Shown: piece after piece, positions 1 through 11,599 of the stretch | Layout: every line of letters starts with the position of its first letter | Position numbering within the stretch: position 1 is the first letter of the stretch | Source: Apostichopus californicus | Taxonomy: Eukaryota; Echinodermata; Holothuroidea; Aspidochirotida; Stichopodidae | DNA: 30,658 bases | Reading direction: 5' to 3' | Assembly (NCBI GenBank): GCA_020650975.1 | Contig: JAIPMN010002955.1 | Location: forward strand, 1 to 30,658 | Made by a program: the position numbers and the translations under genes | The notes under the pieces: model-generated | Told to the model about the DNA's origin: nothing | The model's database searches: none | The model's input: the letters and a program-made list of their open reading frames with translations, nothing else

Positions 1-1253
1 ATCTCAGTACTGTACTTTACTATTCAATGCATTTATTCTGACAGCTTACAGACGTGTGTCACAAGGGACCCTATCCATTTAACCTTGAATCTGTATTATC
101 AACAATTCTCAATGCCCTTTATTCTGACTGGATCAGTCTATGTTTACATACAATATACAAACCCACCAAGGGATGAGTTAGAGCAGCTTGTCCCATTGAC
201 ATGCTGATATTTCTCGCTTGCAGTTTACAGCCTGAGGTTAACCAATTTTCTTTCTGTTTTCTATTTTCCCGCCTTTCCACAAAGCTGGAGAATTGCCTAG
301 TCTGGATGGATTCTATACTTTGCACATAGTTCTATATCTGTCTTTTTTTACTGTAATATTTAAGTGAAGGTTGCCGGTTAATTTTATCGTGTATGACTCA
401 TCAAGTTATATCACTCAAAATAGTACCTGCAGGCAGGTAATTTTTCATGAAATTGAATTTTTATCTCGGTCTCCTTCAAAGCATCATATTTGTCTGGCAT
501 GGAAGTGTATAGCTTTACTTGGTATAGAAGAAAAGTTTGGTATTAATTTTTCAAAAATTTTGTATTATGAATTTCATAGAGCGCAAATGATGTAAGTACT
601 GTATATATGTACTGTATACACATGTCGTCGCTGGATTATAATCCCCAAAGCGCTGGATGGTAGAATGAGATGGAGGGCGATAGACCGGAATGAGCCAGTC
701 ACTGGGAGGGAAAGGTGCTACACCAGGTTTAATACCAAGATATGGTGCAGTTGCTGTGGGGAGACAGGGAAGCGAGTGAGGAGAGAAGTAAATCTACAAC
801 TCTGTAGAAAGATCACTATAAAATGCAAGGTTGACCAAAGTGAAAAGTCAACCGAAAATCTCCCCATCCCCCTTCCCCCCCCCCCCGGCCTACAATCATT
901 CATTAGCGACATATTCAACTTTACAGCGCTCAGTATGCAGAATGTAAATCTTTTATCAGCAGTATTAATTACTGTGTCATTTCAAGTCCAAGTACTGTAC
1001 ATTAAGTTTTGTATTTGATCTTGTCAGTTCTCACCTTATCGGTAAATACCGACACTGACTTAAACCGACAGAGTACATTGCATACATGAATTGATGTTTC
1101 GTTGACATTTTGTGTACTACGATGCGAGTTGATCAAATTTAAAACCGTTCAGATATTTCCACATTCAGTAAGAATGGGTTCAGTGCACTGACGCAGAACA
1201 TGAACCATTGATTAATTAGCCTAATTATTTACCAGCTCCTGTTAATTACCAAC
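1..1253. other. Non-coding stretch, probably intron of the minus-strand CARMIL-like gene
   Basis: No reading frame here looks like a conserved protein. The stretch holds several TACTGTA/TACAGTA words (for example 8-14, 597-603 and 610-616) and a 12-base C run at 875-886 that creates a proline-rich artefact frame. Because exons 1 and 2 of the CARMIL-like gene lie to the right on the minus strand, this region is inferred to be part of its second intron. I searched by eye for a next exon encoding the continuation of the PH domain and did not find one. Confidence 0.45.
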
Positions 1254-1665
1254 AAATCCTTGAATGGCTTAGCCCCTCTTTACATCTCTGATATGCTCCA
1301 GACATACACTCCAGACATACACTCCCATATGACGTCTTCCCTCTAGTAAGATGCATTTACTCCAAAGAACATCGGCCTAAACATGTACATGGGGTGACAG
1401 ATCATTCAAAGTAGCTGCTCCTCGCCTATAGATGGAATGAATTACTACTAGAACTCAGATCTTGTGCTTCCCTCACTTCGTTGAAGAAGACTTCTAAAAA
1501 CTCATCTTACGCCTCAAGCATTCATCAACGTTTATAACCAATAATTCCTTTGTTCATTCGTTTTGGCTTTCTTTTCTCCCTTTCTCTCCCGTACCTTGAG
1601 CACCCTTCCGGGTGGATATGCACGCGTTATAAATTTACCATTAATATTTTAATTATTATATTTAT
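1254..1665 (+). pseudogene. Degenerate LINE (L2/CR1-like) 3' end: reverse-transcriptase tail plus 3' UTR
   Basis: Translating from 1254 gives KSLNGLAPLYISDMLQTYTP. About 45 codons on, after stops and a frame change, GDRSFKVAAPRL appears (from 1393), then ELRSCASLTSLKK. This is the typical order at the C-terminus of L2/CR1-clade LINE reverse transcriptases: a SLNGLAP block, a GDRSF.VAAPRLWN block, then an LK.HL tail. At least two in-frame stops and two frame changes show it is dead. The following bases, ending in a TATAAAT..TTATTATATTTATT tail near 1620-1665, resemble the AT-rich 3' terminus of L2-type elements. The element is 5' truncated, as is usual for LINE copies. It cannot encode a functional protein. 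Family assignment is from remembered motifs and no search was run. Confidence 0.75.
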
Positions 1666-3893
1666 TAAATCATTGAAGGGCAAGCCCAAGTACTATAAGT
1701 ATTGCAGGATTTTACCATCTGAGCTTACTGGAAAAGGAACAGGTATACGGTAGCAACACAAAAACACTATACCTATAAAGTACAGAAAATGCACTGTACT
1801 GTACATACACAATTACTGTTCTTATCTTGGTTTTTCGAGTTGAAACGTTTCTCTATAGTAAGGGGCACAGCTTTTCAAATTCAAATGCCATCAGACATTT
1901 CACCAACAATTATTAATTAAGTACCTAACAACATCATTCAACCATTAAATTAGAATTAATTAATTAATTACAGTTCATTAGGCAGACCACCATGAACATA
2001 ATTGTCAGCAGCATTATCATCGCACATCAGGCCCAAGTAAGCTGTACGGGGGCAATGATATTTAAACTTAAAACAAAGTCAAGGTTTAAAAAAAGTCAAA
2101 GAATACCCATATGCTATACTTGGAAAGCGTGTTGAGAAACTTCTCCTTCAGATGATGAATACCAAACACACTCAGAAAGCATCCGAAAAACATGATTTTC
2201 CAATGAAAAACAAGATTATCACCAGAATAGGTTTCTATACTTCACGAATGGTACATTTGGAAGGAGGTGATGGGAGATGACCAGTAGGAGGGGTCAAGGG
2301 GTGGCAGTGCTCTAGTAGAGTCGAGAGGGTTAATAAGAAAGGGGCGTAGATTTTAGATCACATCAACCCAAGTGAGCTGTGCCATGATCTTGAAAACAAA
2401 AACAATCAAAGGTTTGAAAATGTTCCAGTACCATCCTACATGATTCAGATTTATCTCAAACTGCTTTAAACATTTAAACAATTTATACTGTAAGTACTGA
2501 TCACTGAATACTACACATGATAAGATCACAATTGATCAAACATGTATGGAGAACCCGTCGAGTTCTATTCATCCAAGGAATGTCACAATAAAAATCAGCA
2601 AGTAAATTATGAGTAGTTTCATTCCATTTCAAAAAGCTTTCCAAAGGAATACTACACTTTAATAACCCAGTTAATGATCTGCACAATATCTATGGAATGA
2701 TATCAAATAGTAATATTTAGTACAAGAGTTAAAAGGAACAATTAAACCTGAAATTATAAACTGCGTACATTAAAGGAGAACTTGTCCAACACTGCACCAT
2801 TGATGGATGATGGAATGACAAGTATGAATATAAACTACACAAAATTGCAAAAATCACACAAGAAGACATTGTATTAAATTTGTAAGACACCAAAATTTCT
2901 ATCTTTAATACTCTGGGGGGGGGGGGGGGGGGGGGGGGGGGAGTGCATACTCGGTGCAGCCAAATGGCTATTACCATGTGATTAAGGTCCTAGAGTAAAT
3001 TGAGGGTACATATGCATTCAGCTATAGATTATAGAGAAGATTAATAAAACAGTGCATTCGAGATTTATCATGACACTCTATCTATGTAAAGCAGATTGGG
3101 TAAATATAGAGAAAAAAAGATGATCAGGCTTGTTCTGAATCATGCAAACTCACAAGGCAATGACCCATAATGCTTTAAAGAGCTTCACAGTCTCCTTTCA
3201 CTTGTTCTTCAATTATGATGTCCTTCCTGCCCCTAGGCAACTCCAGCATACCCTATATCAATTTCTCCATAGGTCATCAGCACACTGTGATAATGGGAAT
3301 GTCTCTCTGGGTATACTTTTACACACTGAAATATATGTGTTATCTTGATAACAAACTGGACAGTATGTATACAGTGAGTACTTGTAGGCCTACTTAATAA
3401 TACTATATGCAGTACAGTAGTATTAATATGACTGTATATACATGTACTGTACAGCGTGTCGTGAATAAACTCATTAGAATTAACACTTGAGCAATGCTGC
3501 ACATGTCGGTACAGCTGCTATAGTATAGTGTAAAATCTGTGCTAGAAGAAGTACATACAGCGACCAATAATTACTAAACAGAGTGCTACATTTGAAGCCA
3601 TTCATCTCTTTACATAGACAGTACAGTATGTAAGAATGTATAAAGTATTCATGTATGAAACAGTATGTACAACATACAGTACTTCTGTTTATGAATATAC
3701 AGTGATAAGGTCATCACATTATATAGCTTGAAATGACAGCTAATGAATCAACACAATACATGTTAAATCTTACACATTTAATTTGAAATGTCTTCCAACA
3801 ACCACCCACAGAGGAGGGAATTACTGACAAGATCACAAGAATAGTCATAAGTTCTCACACTATTCAGTACATACAGCATGCCCCAGTAATGCT
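1666..3893. other. Non-coding stretch with simple repeats
   Basis: No credible gene is seen on either strand. It contains an AATT-type run at about 1953-1971, a 27-base G homopolymer at 2915-2941 (listed separately) and a cluster of TACTGTA/TACAGTA words at about 3405-3690, including TACTGTACAG at 3445-3454. It is probably intron 2 of the minus-strand CARMIL-like gene. Confidence 0.45.
2915..2941 (+). repeat. Homopolymeric G tract, 27 bases
   Basis: An uninterrupted run of 27 G residues. On the minus strand it would read as polyproline, producing a spurious short reading frame. Such runs can form G-quadruplex structures and are prone to length variation and assembly error, so the exact length should be treated as uncertain. 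Confidence 0.95.
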
Positions 3894-3901
3894 ATAGTAT
3901 G
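3894..3901. repeat. Target-site duplication, left copy (ATAGTATG)
   Basis: Eight bases directly abutting the left terminal repeat of the hAT-type element, identical to 4353-4360 on the other side. Confidence 0.9.
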
Positions 3902-4352
3902 CAGTGGTGGAGCTAGGGGTATTGGTCAAGGGGGGCGAGAATGGTCTGTTTGGGCGTTTTTGCACTATCTAAGCGGAGCGCCACCACAGGTTGGCGGGGA
4001 GCGTACAGAAATTTTTTGAGTAAAGATACTCCCTAGATCGCCGGAAATGACCCTTTCCAGGCCTTGCTAATTTGTAGATAAACGAAGAATAAATAGGTAT
4101 CATCGCCATTTGTGATAACTCAGAAGTTTATATGGGTGTTGAAAGTACATGCGCTTCATCACAATCCCTGTGGTATCTTTGTGGGTGCTCATGTTTTCGT
4201 AGCCCTGACACAATACCTGTTGTGCCTATTAGGTATTTTGGACCTGTAAATGCCAACAATACCACATGTTGTCAGAAACATATACACCAACAAAATTTGA
4301 GTCCGTCAGGGGGGGCATCCGCCCCTATGACTGTATGGACGCTCCGCCACTG
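3902..4352. mobile_element. Non-autonomous hAT-type DNA transposon with perfect 8-bp target duplication
   Basis: The left end reads CAGTGGTGGAGC and the right end GCTCCGCCACTG, giving 12-bp terminal inverted repeats with one mismatch. The 8 bases just outside each end are identical: ATAGTATG at 3894-3901 and again at 4353-4360. An 8-bp target-site duplication and CAGTG-type termini are hallmarks of the hAT superfamily. The element is 451 bp. Its 73-codon frame at 4132-4353 shows no transposase motif and runs into the terminal repeat, so the element would depend on a transposase supplied from elsewhere. A G-rich left interior (about 3930-3937) faces a right interior rich in G and C (about 4310-4325). 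The intact duplication suggests a fairly recent insertion, probably into intron 2 of the CARMIL-like gene. Confidence 0.9.
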
Positions 4353-4360
4353 ATAGTATG
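4353..4360. repeat. Target-site duplication, right copy (ATAGTATG)
   Basis: Eight bases directly abutting the right terminal repeat of the hAT-type element, identical to 3894-3901. Confidence 0.9.
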
Positions 4361-4384
4361 ATTGACAGCCGCCATCTTTGTTTT

Positions 4385-4941
4385 GTTTTTATTACCATGG
4401 AATAATACTTGAGATTAACTACTGTATATAAATGCTTATAATATTTACATTCAGTAGCTCAATAACATTCTAGAGCTGTGTACAGTGTTAAGTCTAGTCT
4501 ACCAAGTGAAACCACAGTATAACACACAGATCTATGGTATGCCAAGTTAGGGGAGATGGGTTTTTTTTATGATCATGTAATAATATTTACTTGAAATTAA
4601 CTATATAATGCTTCTACTATTTACATTTCAATGCAACTCTTTAACATAGTGGTATAAAACTACTTTCACCTTCTGTTTTAATGATCAAGCATTTCTGTTT
4701 CAATTTCAGGTTTGTTAAATGACCAGTGTGTGTCATGCACTGTAAGGTTTATATTAGGCCAGGCAGGAAGGAGACCTAGATGTACAGTACGTACATGTAA
4801 TGCATCTACATAGCAGAGTCTCATAGATCTGCTTCAGTAGGGATTACATTCTAGAGCTGTGTATACAGTGCTAAGTCTAGTCCACCAAGTGTACCCACAG
4901 TATAACACACAGATCCATGGTATGCCATGTTAGGGGAGATG
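4385..4941 (+). repeat. Split direct duplication (A-B ... A' insertion B')
   Basis: Block A (about 4385-4464) followed directly by block B (4465-4558, starting ACATTCTAGAGCTG) recurs downstream as A' (about 4565-4645) and B' (4846-4941). B and B' agree at roughly nine positions in ten. A and A' are more diverged. In the second copy, about 200 bases (roughly 4646-4845) separate the two blocks. The simplest reading is an old tandem duplication of about 175 bp whose second copy was later interrupted, or a first copy that lost its middle. No coding content is seen. Confidence 0.75.
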
Positions 4942-5438
4942 AAGAGAAACAAATTCATTTGTTATTCAGGGAGTCTATTGTCCTCCACACCTTATTATTC
5001 CAAGACATAGAAATGGGCATAGTTTAGATTCTACACAGAATGTTAAAACCAACAAAAATTTGAGAAGATGAAAAATCCTAGCTACGGTAAAATCTTGTGT
5101 ACTATATAGTAAAACATCGAAATGGGTACATTCTGAATGAAAATGTGGGCCGTGACTCATAAGGGGGTCGACAAGGGCGCAGTGTGCTAAGATGTGACAT
5201 GTAAGCTGGGTAAATCAGAGGACATTATGTGTATAAAGATGAGATAACAGAGAAGTAAATTTTCATATTGGGGAAAACGATTCTTGGGGATATAAATGCA
5301 GTTGACATGTTTCTTGACATTAGTGCATGAGAGACCGTTATTTGACTTTTTATCACATTTTTATCACATTTCTGGGCAGTAGTAATGACCTTAACATTCC
5401 AAATAGTTGACAGAGCCTTCCATAATTTCCAGACTTAC
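4942..5438. other. Non-coding stretch, probably 5' part of intron 2 of the CARMIL-like gene
   Basis: No gene recognised. On the minus strand this follows the GTAAGT donor of the exon at 5439-5536, so it is inferred to be intron. Its minus-strand 61-codon frame at 4975-5160 has no recognisable domain. Confidence 0.5.
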
Positions 5439-5536
5439 CAAGATTTTATTGTCTGTCTTTTCACCTTTCGTCTCAACCTGCACAGTCTTGACGAGACCAT
5501 GGCGAAACCGTTCTCCAAGAGCTGCCCTCACACCCT
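5439..5536 (-). CDS. CARMIL/LRRC16-like actin-capping regulator, coding exon 2 (start of PH domain)
   Basis: On the minus strand, a pyrimidine-rich tract ending TTCTTTTTCAG is followed by 98 bases and then a strong GTAAGT donor (5433-5438). The exon supplies two bases completing a codon, then 32 codons: GVRAALGERFRHGLVKTVQV followed by ETKGEKTDNKIL. This fits what I recall of the beginning of vertebrate CARMIL1/LRRC16A, whose N-terminal PH domain starts with a VK..V.LEVKG(D/E)K.(E/D)NK(V/I)L pattern preceded by a short acidic and proline-containing leader. CARMIL proteins bind actin capping protein and act at the leading edge and cell cortex. PH, leucine-rich-repeat and capping-protein-interaction regions would be encoded further left, outside the window. 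The exon is short and its family call rests on about 30 residues, so another PH-like protein is possible. Confidence 0.68.
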
Positions 5537-5730
5537 CTGAAAAAGAACAAATTGAAAATAAAATGTAACAATCAGTTGAGGCTATATATGCCTCAAACAT
5601 CTACTCGTTTGTGATACTTGAAATACTGTGGGCTTTGGTTTGTTTTGCTCCCGCCCCATTCTTTTTCTTCTATTTGACCCTTGTGCCTTCTCCAGCTCCC
5701 CTTGTTTAAGCTATTCACTTGATTCTGGAT

Positions 5731-5788
5731 CCCCCCTCCCCCCCCCCCTTCTTTTTCCTTTCTTTCTTTCTTTCTTTGGGGAGGGAGC
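5731..5788 (+). repeat. Polypyrimidine tract with (CTTT)5 followed by G-rich segment
   Basis: A C-rich tract (5731-5748) leads into TTCTTTTTC and then five CTTT repeats at 5758-5777, followed immediately by GGGGAGGGAG. It is simple-sequence DNA inside intron 1 of the CARMIL-like gene. The strand asymmetry (long pyrimidine run, then purines) can favour unusual DNA structures, but no function is evident. Confidence 0.85.
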
Positions 5789-6293
5789 AGAGAAAGAAGA
5801 GCAGCTGGGCAAGGTAGAGTTTCATCACCAATTTTCCAGCATGTTACTTCCTCATCATTCTTCGGTTACATAGCAGCACATTATTATGCATACTGTAATA
5901 CATACCAATTGTGCATCACAGTATATAGCATTGTAATTTAATATGCAAACTGTAATACAATGACGCTATTAAAAACAAACAGGCAGTGTTAATTACTATA
6001 CTTTGTAACATTAGTATTATTAATCACAGTCATCATATAATCTCACAAACAATATATCTTCTATAGTCAAATTATATTATTCTGCTTAAAGTGAAACTAA
6101 AACAGCATTTCGAACGTTTAAAGAATGTAGAATTTATATACAGTATTATATTTAGGGAATTTCCATTTCGCATAAAAGAAGGGGAAGTGCCACTTTCAAA
6201 CCTAATGGACCTTTGCCTCTTTTGTTGAAGAATGATCAGATTCAGAAGGAAGAGAAAGTGGTCAGTGACTCAAACGTGGGCCTTTAAGGAAAT

Positions 6294-6332
6294 GGGGGTG
6301 GGGGTGGGGGTGGGGGTGGGGGGAGGGGAGGG
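6294..6332 (+). repeat. G-rich (GGGGGT)n tract with G-quadruplex potential
   Basis: Five-G runs separated by single T residues are repeated about four times, then GGGGGGAGGGGAGGG. Four or more G runs of at least three bases with one-base loops match the standard G-quadruplex pattern. It lies in intron 1 of the CARMIL-like gene, on its template-complementary strand. No gene overlaps it. Confidence 0.9.
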
Positions 6333-6497
6333 TCAGCGATAAAATGTTTTTTTTTTTGACAGGTGAGGTAGGTACTATAAGGTAAAGTGCATTATTAGTT
6401 GACTGAAGACATGTTTAGAGAGGACTTTATAGAGTGAAGTCAATAATCCCTTCCCCACTTCACAGTTATATTTAGATCTAACATGGAAGTACTATGT

Positions 6498-6642
6498 ATA
6501 GTAAAACCCTGATTATCCAAACTGGTCAAGACCGAAGGTAGTTCGGATAATGGAAAAGTTTGGATAGGCCCCCAGACTTTTTGTTCATGAACAGATGGCG
6601 GGTTCGGACAATCCTGGGTTCGGATAATCAGAGTTTAACCAT
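6498..6642. mobile_element. Candidate pogo/Tigger-like MITE with ~25-bp inverted ends
   Basis: Positions 6498-6522 (AAAACCCTGATTATCCAAAC at its inner part) and the reverse complement of 6618-6642 agree at 21 of 25 positions. The shared core TGATTATCC and the repeated motif GTTCGGATAA (6541, 6618, and a variant at 6602) are typical of the TTATCCG-type ends of pogo/Tigger elements of the Tc1/mariner superfamily. TA dinucleotides flank both ends closely, as expected for a TA target. The whole is about 145 bp with no coding capacity. Exact ends are uncertain because the outermost bases are degraded. Confidence 0.55.
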
Positions 6643-9600
6643 GTACTGTTTTTTCTGTATGATAATCAGCTTATGGAACAAAAGGATGCCGGACAAAAGA
6701 ATTAGGACAATATACCTCTTTTGTGAACAATAGCTTGCAATCAATCTCTGTCCATAGGATATTAGGATTTAATACTTCATCAAAAATTATAATGAAGTTG
6801 CTTCAATATATGGCCAACAGACCTTACTAGAAGATTTTGCCAGCAAATGTCAACATATTTTTCAAAGACATTGATGTCCATGGAAGTTTCATATTAAACA
6901 ACGTTTCAAGCAAATCTGTCTTTTAACTCATTTTTAAGAACCTTCATGAAAAACTACTGACATCCCATCCATAATCAAAACTGACGGGGCCTAACCTAAA
7001 GTGTGTGAAACTTTATCTCGAGCCAAACACCCAATTTTCTTCAAAAAGTAAGTACTGTAAGTCAAATAATTAAAACTACACACTACTTTGGTATCCTTAA
7101 AGGATGACCCTAACCAACTTTGCTGAAGTTCTTTTCAAACAGTTGAATAAACTAACTATTTGGTTCACCAACCAACACATTTACTTAGAAAGTTCAGTAA
7201 TCCCCAGTATTCAATTTTTTGTCATCATTTCCACAATAGCTCATGAATATCACTTTGGTGGCAATATTATTTACTGTGAAAATCTAAAATTTTGATACAA
7301 TAAGCCCAGGGGTGTCTATCTAAATTGCTGGTAGGTGACTCATATCAAAACAGGGGTGACCTAACTACAGGAACTGTACAGTATCATGTTTCATTCATCA
7401 CCACAGGCACCGAAAGTTCAAAGGATCAGTGCAAGCTAGTAGGTACCAATCAATTGTGTAGACTTGACATTCAGAACATGCTACATGGTATAGCAGACTA
7501 TTACTTCAAATACCATCAAAAAGTTAATGAAACCAATTCCATGAGAACTTTCTTGTCCGAAGGAGACAGACTAATGTATGTTGCAGGTTATTGTACAGTA
7601 CCTACTGCATATATGCATGACAATTAAAACACATCAACCTTGTTGTCCAGAGGAGACGAAATTAGTCCTTGGTACAAATAATGCATCACACTAATTGTAA
7701 CATATTCATTAAAACTTTTGTCTTTATTGCTGTAAGTTTAGCATAAGACTATTTTTTCTGTTAAGTCGTTTAAAAAAACAATTATACTGAAAAGGAAAAT
7801 TAATTACAAGAAATTCTTCAAATTTCAAAAAATACTAAGTAATAGGAATGAACCACCTGCTAACTTTCACAATGACTGTACTACATGATGTGTATGTAGT
7901 ATATATAATGCAGGCACAGTAAGAGAGGAGGAGTGAAGTAATGTATAACACTGAACAGGAGCTATCATGACACATCCATCCACAGTGAAATAACCCAAAA
8001 TTTAGTATTCTACGTACAGGTGGTAAGTTTTGGCAAATCTTTGCTGTTGGATTTTGATGGGTATGGGAGCACATGGTATAATGTACATGTATGTGTTTGA
8101 CTCAGTTGAATGTACTTCATATCCAAGTCACTGATCCTGCAGTATGGTATGTGTTGGTTGCTTGTGTTTGTTAATCTATCACAGGTAATACTGAAATGCC
8201 ATCAAATGCCTGTAGTCATACATGAATGCAAACACATACACAATTGTTTAATTGCTAAGACATACAGTTAACTGGGCAAATACAATTTATGATGAGTTTG
8301 CCATGCACATCATCACCTGGAAAATTAGGTAATTAAATCCATCACCTGATGATGCTAATAGTTGAAACACATTGATCATGTTTTCATTCTTTACTGTTCA
8401 AAAGATCTGATAACACTCTTTTGACAAACTGTAACTGAGAGACATTTGCCCAAAAGACAAAATGCTGAACTAGTTTTAAACTTTAACCAGGATTACTATA
8501 CTTTAACAACATCTCTATCAATAAGTACAGTACAACATCCATGTATGCCCGCCCATACTACTATAGTCTACAGTACATGTCAGTTTAATGACATACTGTG
8601 AAGAGCCAGCCATGGCAGAACTACTGATGCTCAACTGATGGTTCGGTGCCTGTTGGAGCTGCACTGAAAAAGTCTGACTACCGAAGGATGTGGTCAACAT
8701 GTACACTAACTGGATAAAACCAATGCATTAATGGTGGGGGGAGGGGGGTAGGCCATCAATGTTGAAGAAATACCACGACTCTGTGGTTGCATGACATCAA
8801 TTGATCCACAACCAATGAACAGTATGCATAGATCTGTGCATAGTTCCTTATCCAGGTTGTTGACAATAATAAACTGATCATGTCACACCATCAGAGGCCT
8901 TTAATCACATTCACAATGATCTATTTATTCACCTCATATCTTTATCTATTATTGCTTCCATTGTTTTAATTCCCTTTCTTCTTTTTTGCAAAGATGCAGA
9001 TTTCAAAGAATGACTATATTAAAATGAAACAAAGTCCAATACAATTGCAAACCCAGCCTTTCTTTTAACTGTTCATTGACTAATGTTATTGTTGCATCCA
9101 TGCCATATCAGATCTAGCTTTAAAAGCAATGTCTGTTATTTCTCAAAACAAATAGCGACAACTTAACATGCACCTGAGCCTACCATAGTTTCACAGCAGA
9201 TATGCTCCGCCTAGCCAACTATTGCATTTGGAATCAGGTTTTACTTGATAACATTAACTTAGGGAGGCTCCCATTACCAGTTACTGTACTCGCTATGTAC
9301 AGGCAACAACATTAAAGAGGCCAACTGAGATGTAGTGTTACATATCAGAGGCACATATGAGAGGAGTGAGATAAATGTGTGACTTTTGCAAGCAAAGGAA
9401 ATTCCTGTGGTCTATCATCTTTTATCGTTCGAGTTCATACACGCTTTGTTCCTGTTATAGAACCTTCTATCAGTGTCTTGATTTTTTAATCGACTACTGT
9501 CTTATTCAACCCCACACTGACCTGAGTTCTGTTTGAAGTACTAAATGTATAAAAGGGCTTTGAACACAGACTGTGTAAGGCATAATCCATGCAAGCATTA

Positions 9601-10289
9601 CTTTCGCCTGAGTCTCTTCACCAAACCCCTGCACTCAATTTGGTATAAGTAATATCCCATGCTACAAATAGTATCCTTGTTGTGCAATTGTGTGTTAACT
9701 ACTGGGTAAAGATAGCATTGAAGTCCAAAGTGACCCAAACAGGAAGTAATTAAAAAATACCAAGATAAGTACTACTAAATGTGTTAAAGGAAACCATGAC
9801 TTCGGGACTCAAGTTACAATTTACCTACTGTACAGTATGCATGCATTGTTACAATGTCAAGTTGAAACATACAAAATATACTACAGAAAACTTTATTTAA
9901 TATTTGACAACTTTTCCATTTTTCCTCCAACTTTTTGGTATGAAAACAACTTACTGTACATAGTCAATGCTGTACATAGATTATGCAATGTGGATAAAAA
10001 TCTGAATCTTTGCAGTCTGGAAAGATATGTTGCAGTACTCCAAAAAGTGCTAGTGGGGCAAGTTCATCACCAGGCAATGTCCACTGCTCCTCTCAAAGAT
10101 CGCCAGCATATTACCAGTTTTGTAGAGCTGGCTGGTAGGAACTTTTATAATTAGATGAACCTAATCAGTAAGTTATACTATAATTGAGTCTTACTGGATA
10201 ATAGAAACTATTTCATGCAAATCAGTGTAATTAGTGCTCACTTCAATATTGTTGTTTTTCACATGACTTTGTATTCAGCAATATTTCTT

Positions 10290-10391
10290 GGTATTTCCCA
10301 CTATATCCCGGTATTTCCCAGTGCTATTTTTCCGGTATTTACCACTATTTCCCGGTTTTTCCAGTATTTCCCGCCCAGCCGGGAAATATCC
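10290..10391 (+). repeat. Short GGTATTTCCC tandem repeat with an inverted unit at its end
   Basis: Four successive units start GGTATTTCCC, GGTATTTCCC, GGTATTTACC and GGTTTTTCC at 10290, 10310, 10334 and 10354, giving spacings of 20, 24 and 20 bases. At 10381-10391 GGGAAATATCC is the same motif in reverse orientation. The array makes a phenylalanine- and proline-rich chance frame on the plus strand. No coding function is suggested. Confidence 0.8.
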
Positions 10392-11599
10392 AACCCTTTA
10401 GTATCATAAATGCATACTTAACTTTCAGTTACAAACATTATACAAATGTAATTTATAGATCTCTTCAGAACTAGAGAAAACAGACGACAATTTGCAATAA
10501 AGTGATGAGTTTTCACGCAAGTTCACTAAAGTCTCAAGTCGATCATTAATCCTAAGCAGGATCCTACAGTAAAAGTACCCAATCTAGTCAATACTGTACA
10601 CACATGTTTGTCATTCTAGGATGTTTGGATTGAATGATTGAATGGACTGAATTTTCAGATTAATCATGAATGTAGGGGAAAAGGGAATTGGGTAGGGGGT
10701 TGTAGTGTTTCGTTAGAAGATCTGAAATATGCAATGTTTTCATATTTGTAACTGGCATTTACTTAGTCTACTATGCAGATGAAGTATGTATAAGTTTCTT
10801 GGAATGATTCACACACTATACAAGTTATTGTGGGCCATGCCTATAGTAACCCAGCCAAGGCTTGCATAATCAGTGACACTGACTAGGCTATTGGAATAAA
10901 AAATAATAATTCCCATGCATCAAAAGAACTCAGTAAATTTTATATCCAAACAAAGAAACCATGAAAGAATGAATGACCATGAGATACAAGAAAAGGGATT
11001 TGAGTATTTATCTCATCACATACTTTCATGCTTTCAAGAATTTAAAAATTGTCCAATGTGAGGACTATGTTATGAAAGTTACATGTGTGTAGGCCAACTG
11101 CAATTAACTACACTATATAGCCTACATGTTGCTACTGAGGCATGCTAAGAAACCTCAACATTGATGTAATGCACATTTTTCTGGTAATGATATCACGGCT
11201 AGTACTTGTACTTAGTACGCTACAAATTTCTGGATTTAGTAGTACCCAGTGTTAACACTAAGTTCTTGTATAGCCTATCCAACCTGAGGCCTATGCTATG
11301 TTATCAAAACAATACCATTAATTCATAATAACTAGATGCTCCATTAAAAGACGTAAACTTAAAGGTCTTTAACAGTTAGACCGAGGCAACCTCAACTACT
11401 GTCCTGTTCAGTACATGTAACCACAGGGCCTATGCCTAACCTTACTGTACTTGAGTATTACTTAGGTGTCAGATTCTAACTCAAATAAACATTGTAGTCT
11501 GCCCATAGTCTAACCCTAACAAGTAACATTGCACTTCCCAGTTGGTAGCATCTGGTAATGTAAACTACTGAATTTGTGGATTGCATTTCATAAACTTAC

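Larger units (their letters stand above)
5537..11599 (-). other. Intron 1 of the CARMIL-like gene (6,063 bp)
   Basis: Bounded on the minus strand by a GTAAGT donor at 11594-11599 and a TTTTTCAG acceptor ending at 5537. The intron is phase 1 at both edges. The interior holds simple repeats, a MITE and GGTATTTCCC repeats, listed separately. It also has several reading frames of 60-105 codons (for example 7325-7627 and 9837-10154, plus strand) with no recognisable domain, no homologous look and ordinary AT-rich composition. I treat those as chance. Large stretches at 6650-9800 and 10400-11590 show nothing beyond AT-rich sequence and scattered TACTGTA words. Confidence 0.55.

Noticed and set aside
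1..5438. Next coding exon (PH domain continuation) of the CARMIL-like gene
   Set aside because: Scanned the minus strand for donor/acceptor pairs with a matching peptide and saw none. It is probably beyond the left edge.
7325..7627. 100-codon plus-strand frame
   Set aside because: No domain, ordinary AT-rich composition, inside a probable intron on the opposite strand. Length is compatible with chance.
9837..10154. 105-codon plus-strand frame beginning in the TACTGTACAGTATGCATGC context
   Set aside because: No recognisable motif, low-complexity context and no splice or start support. Probably chance.
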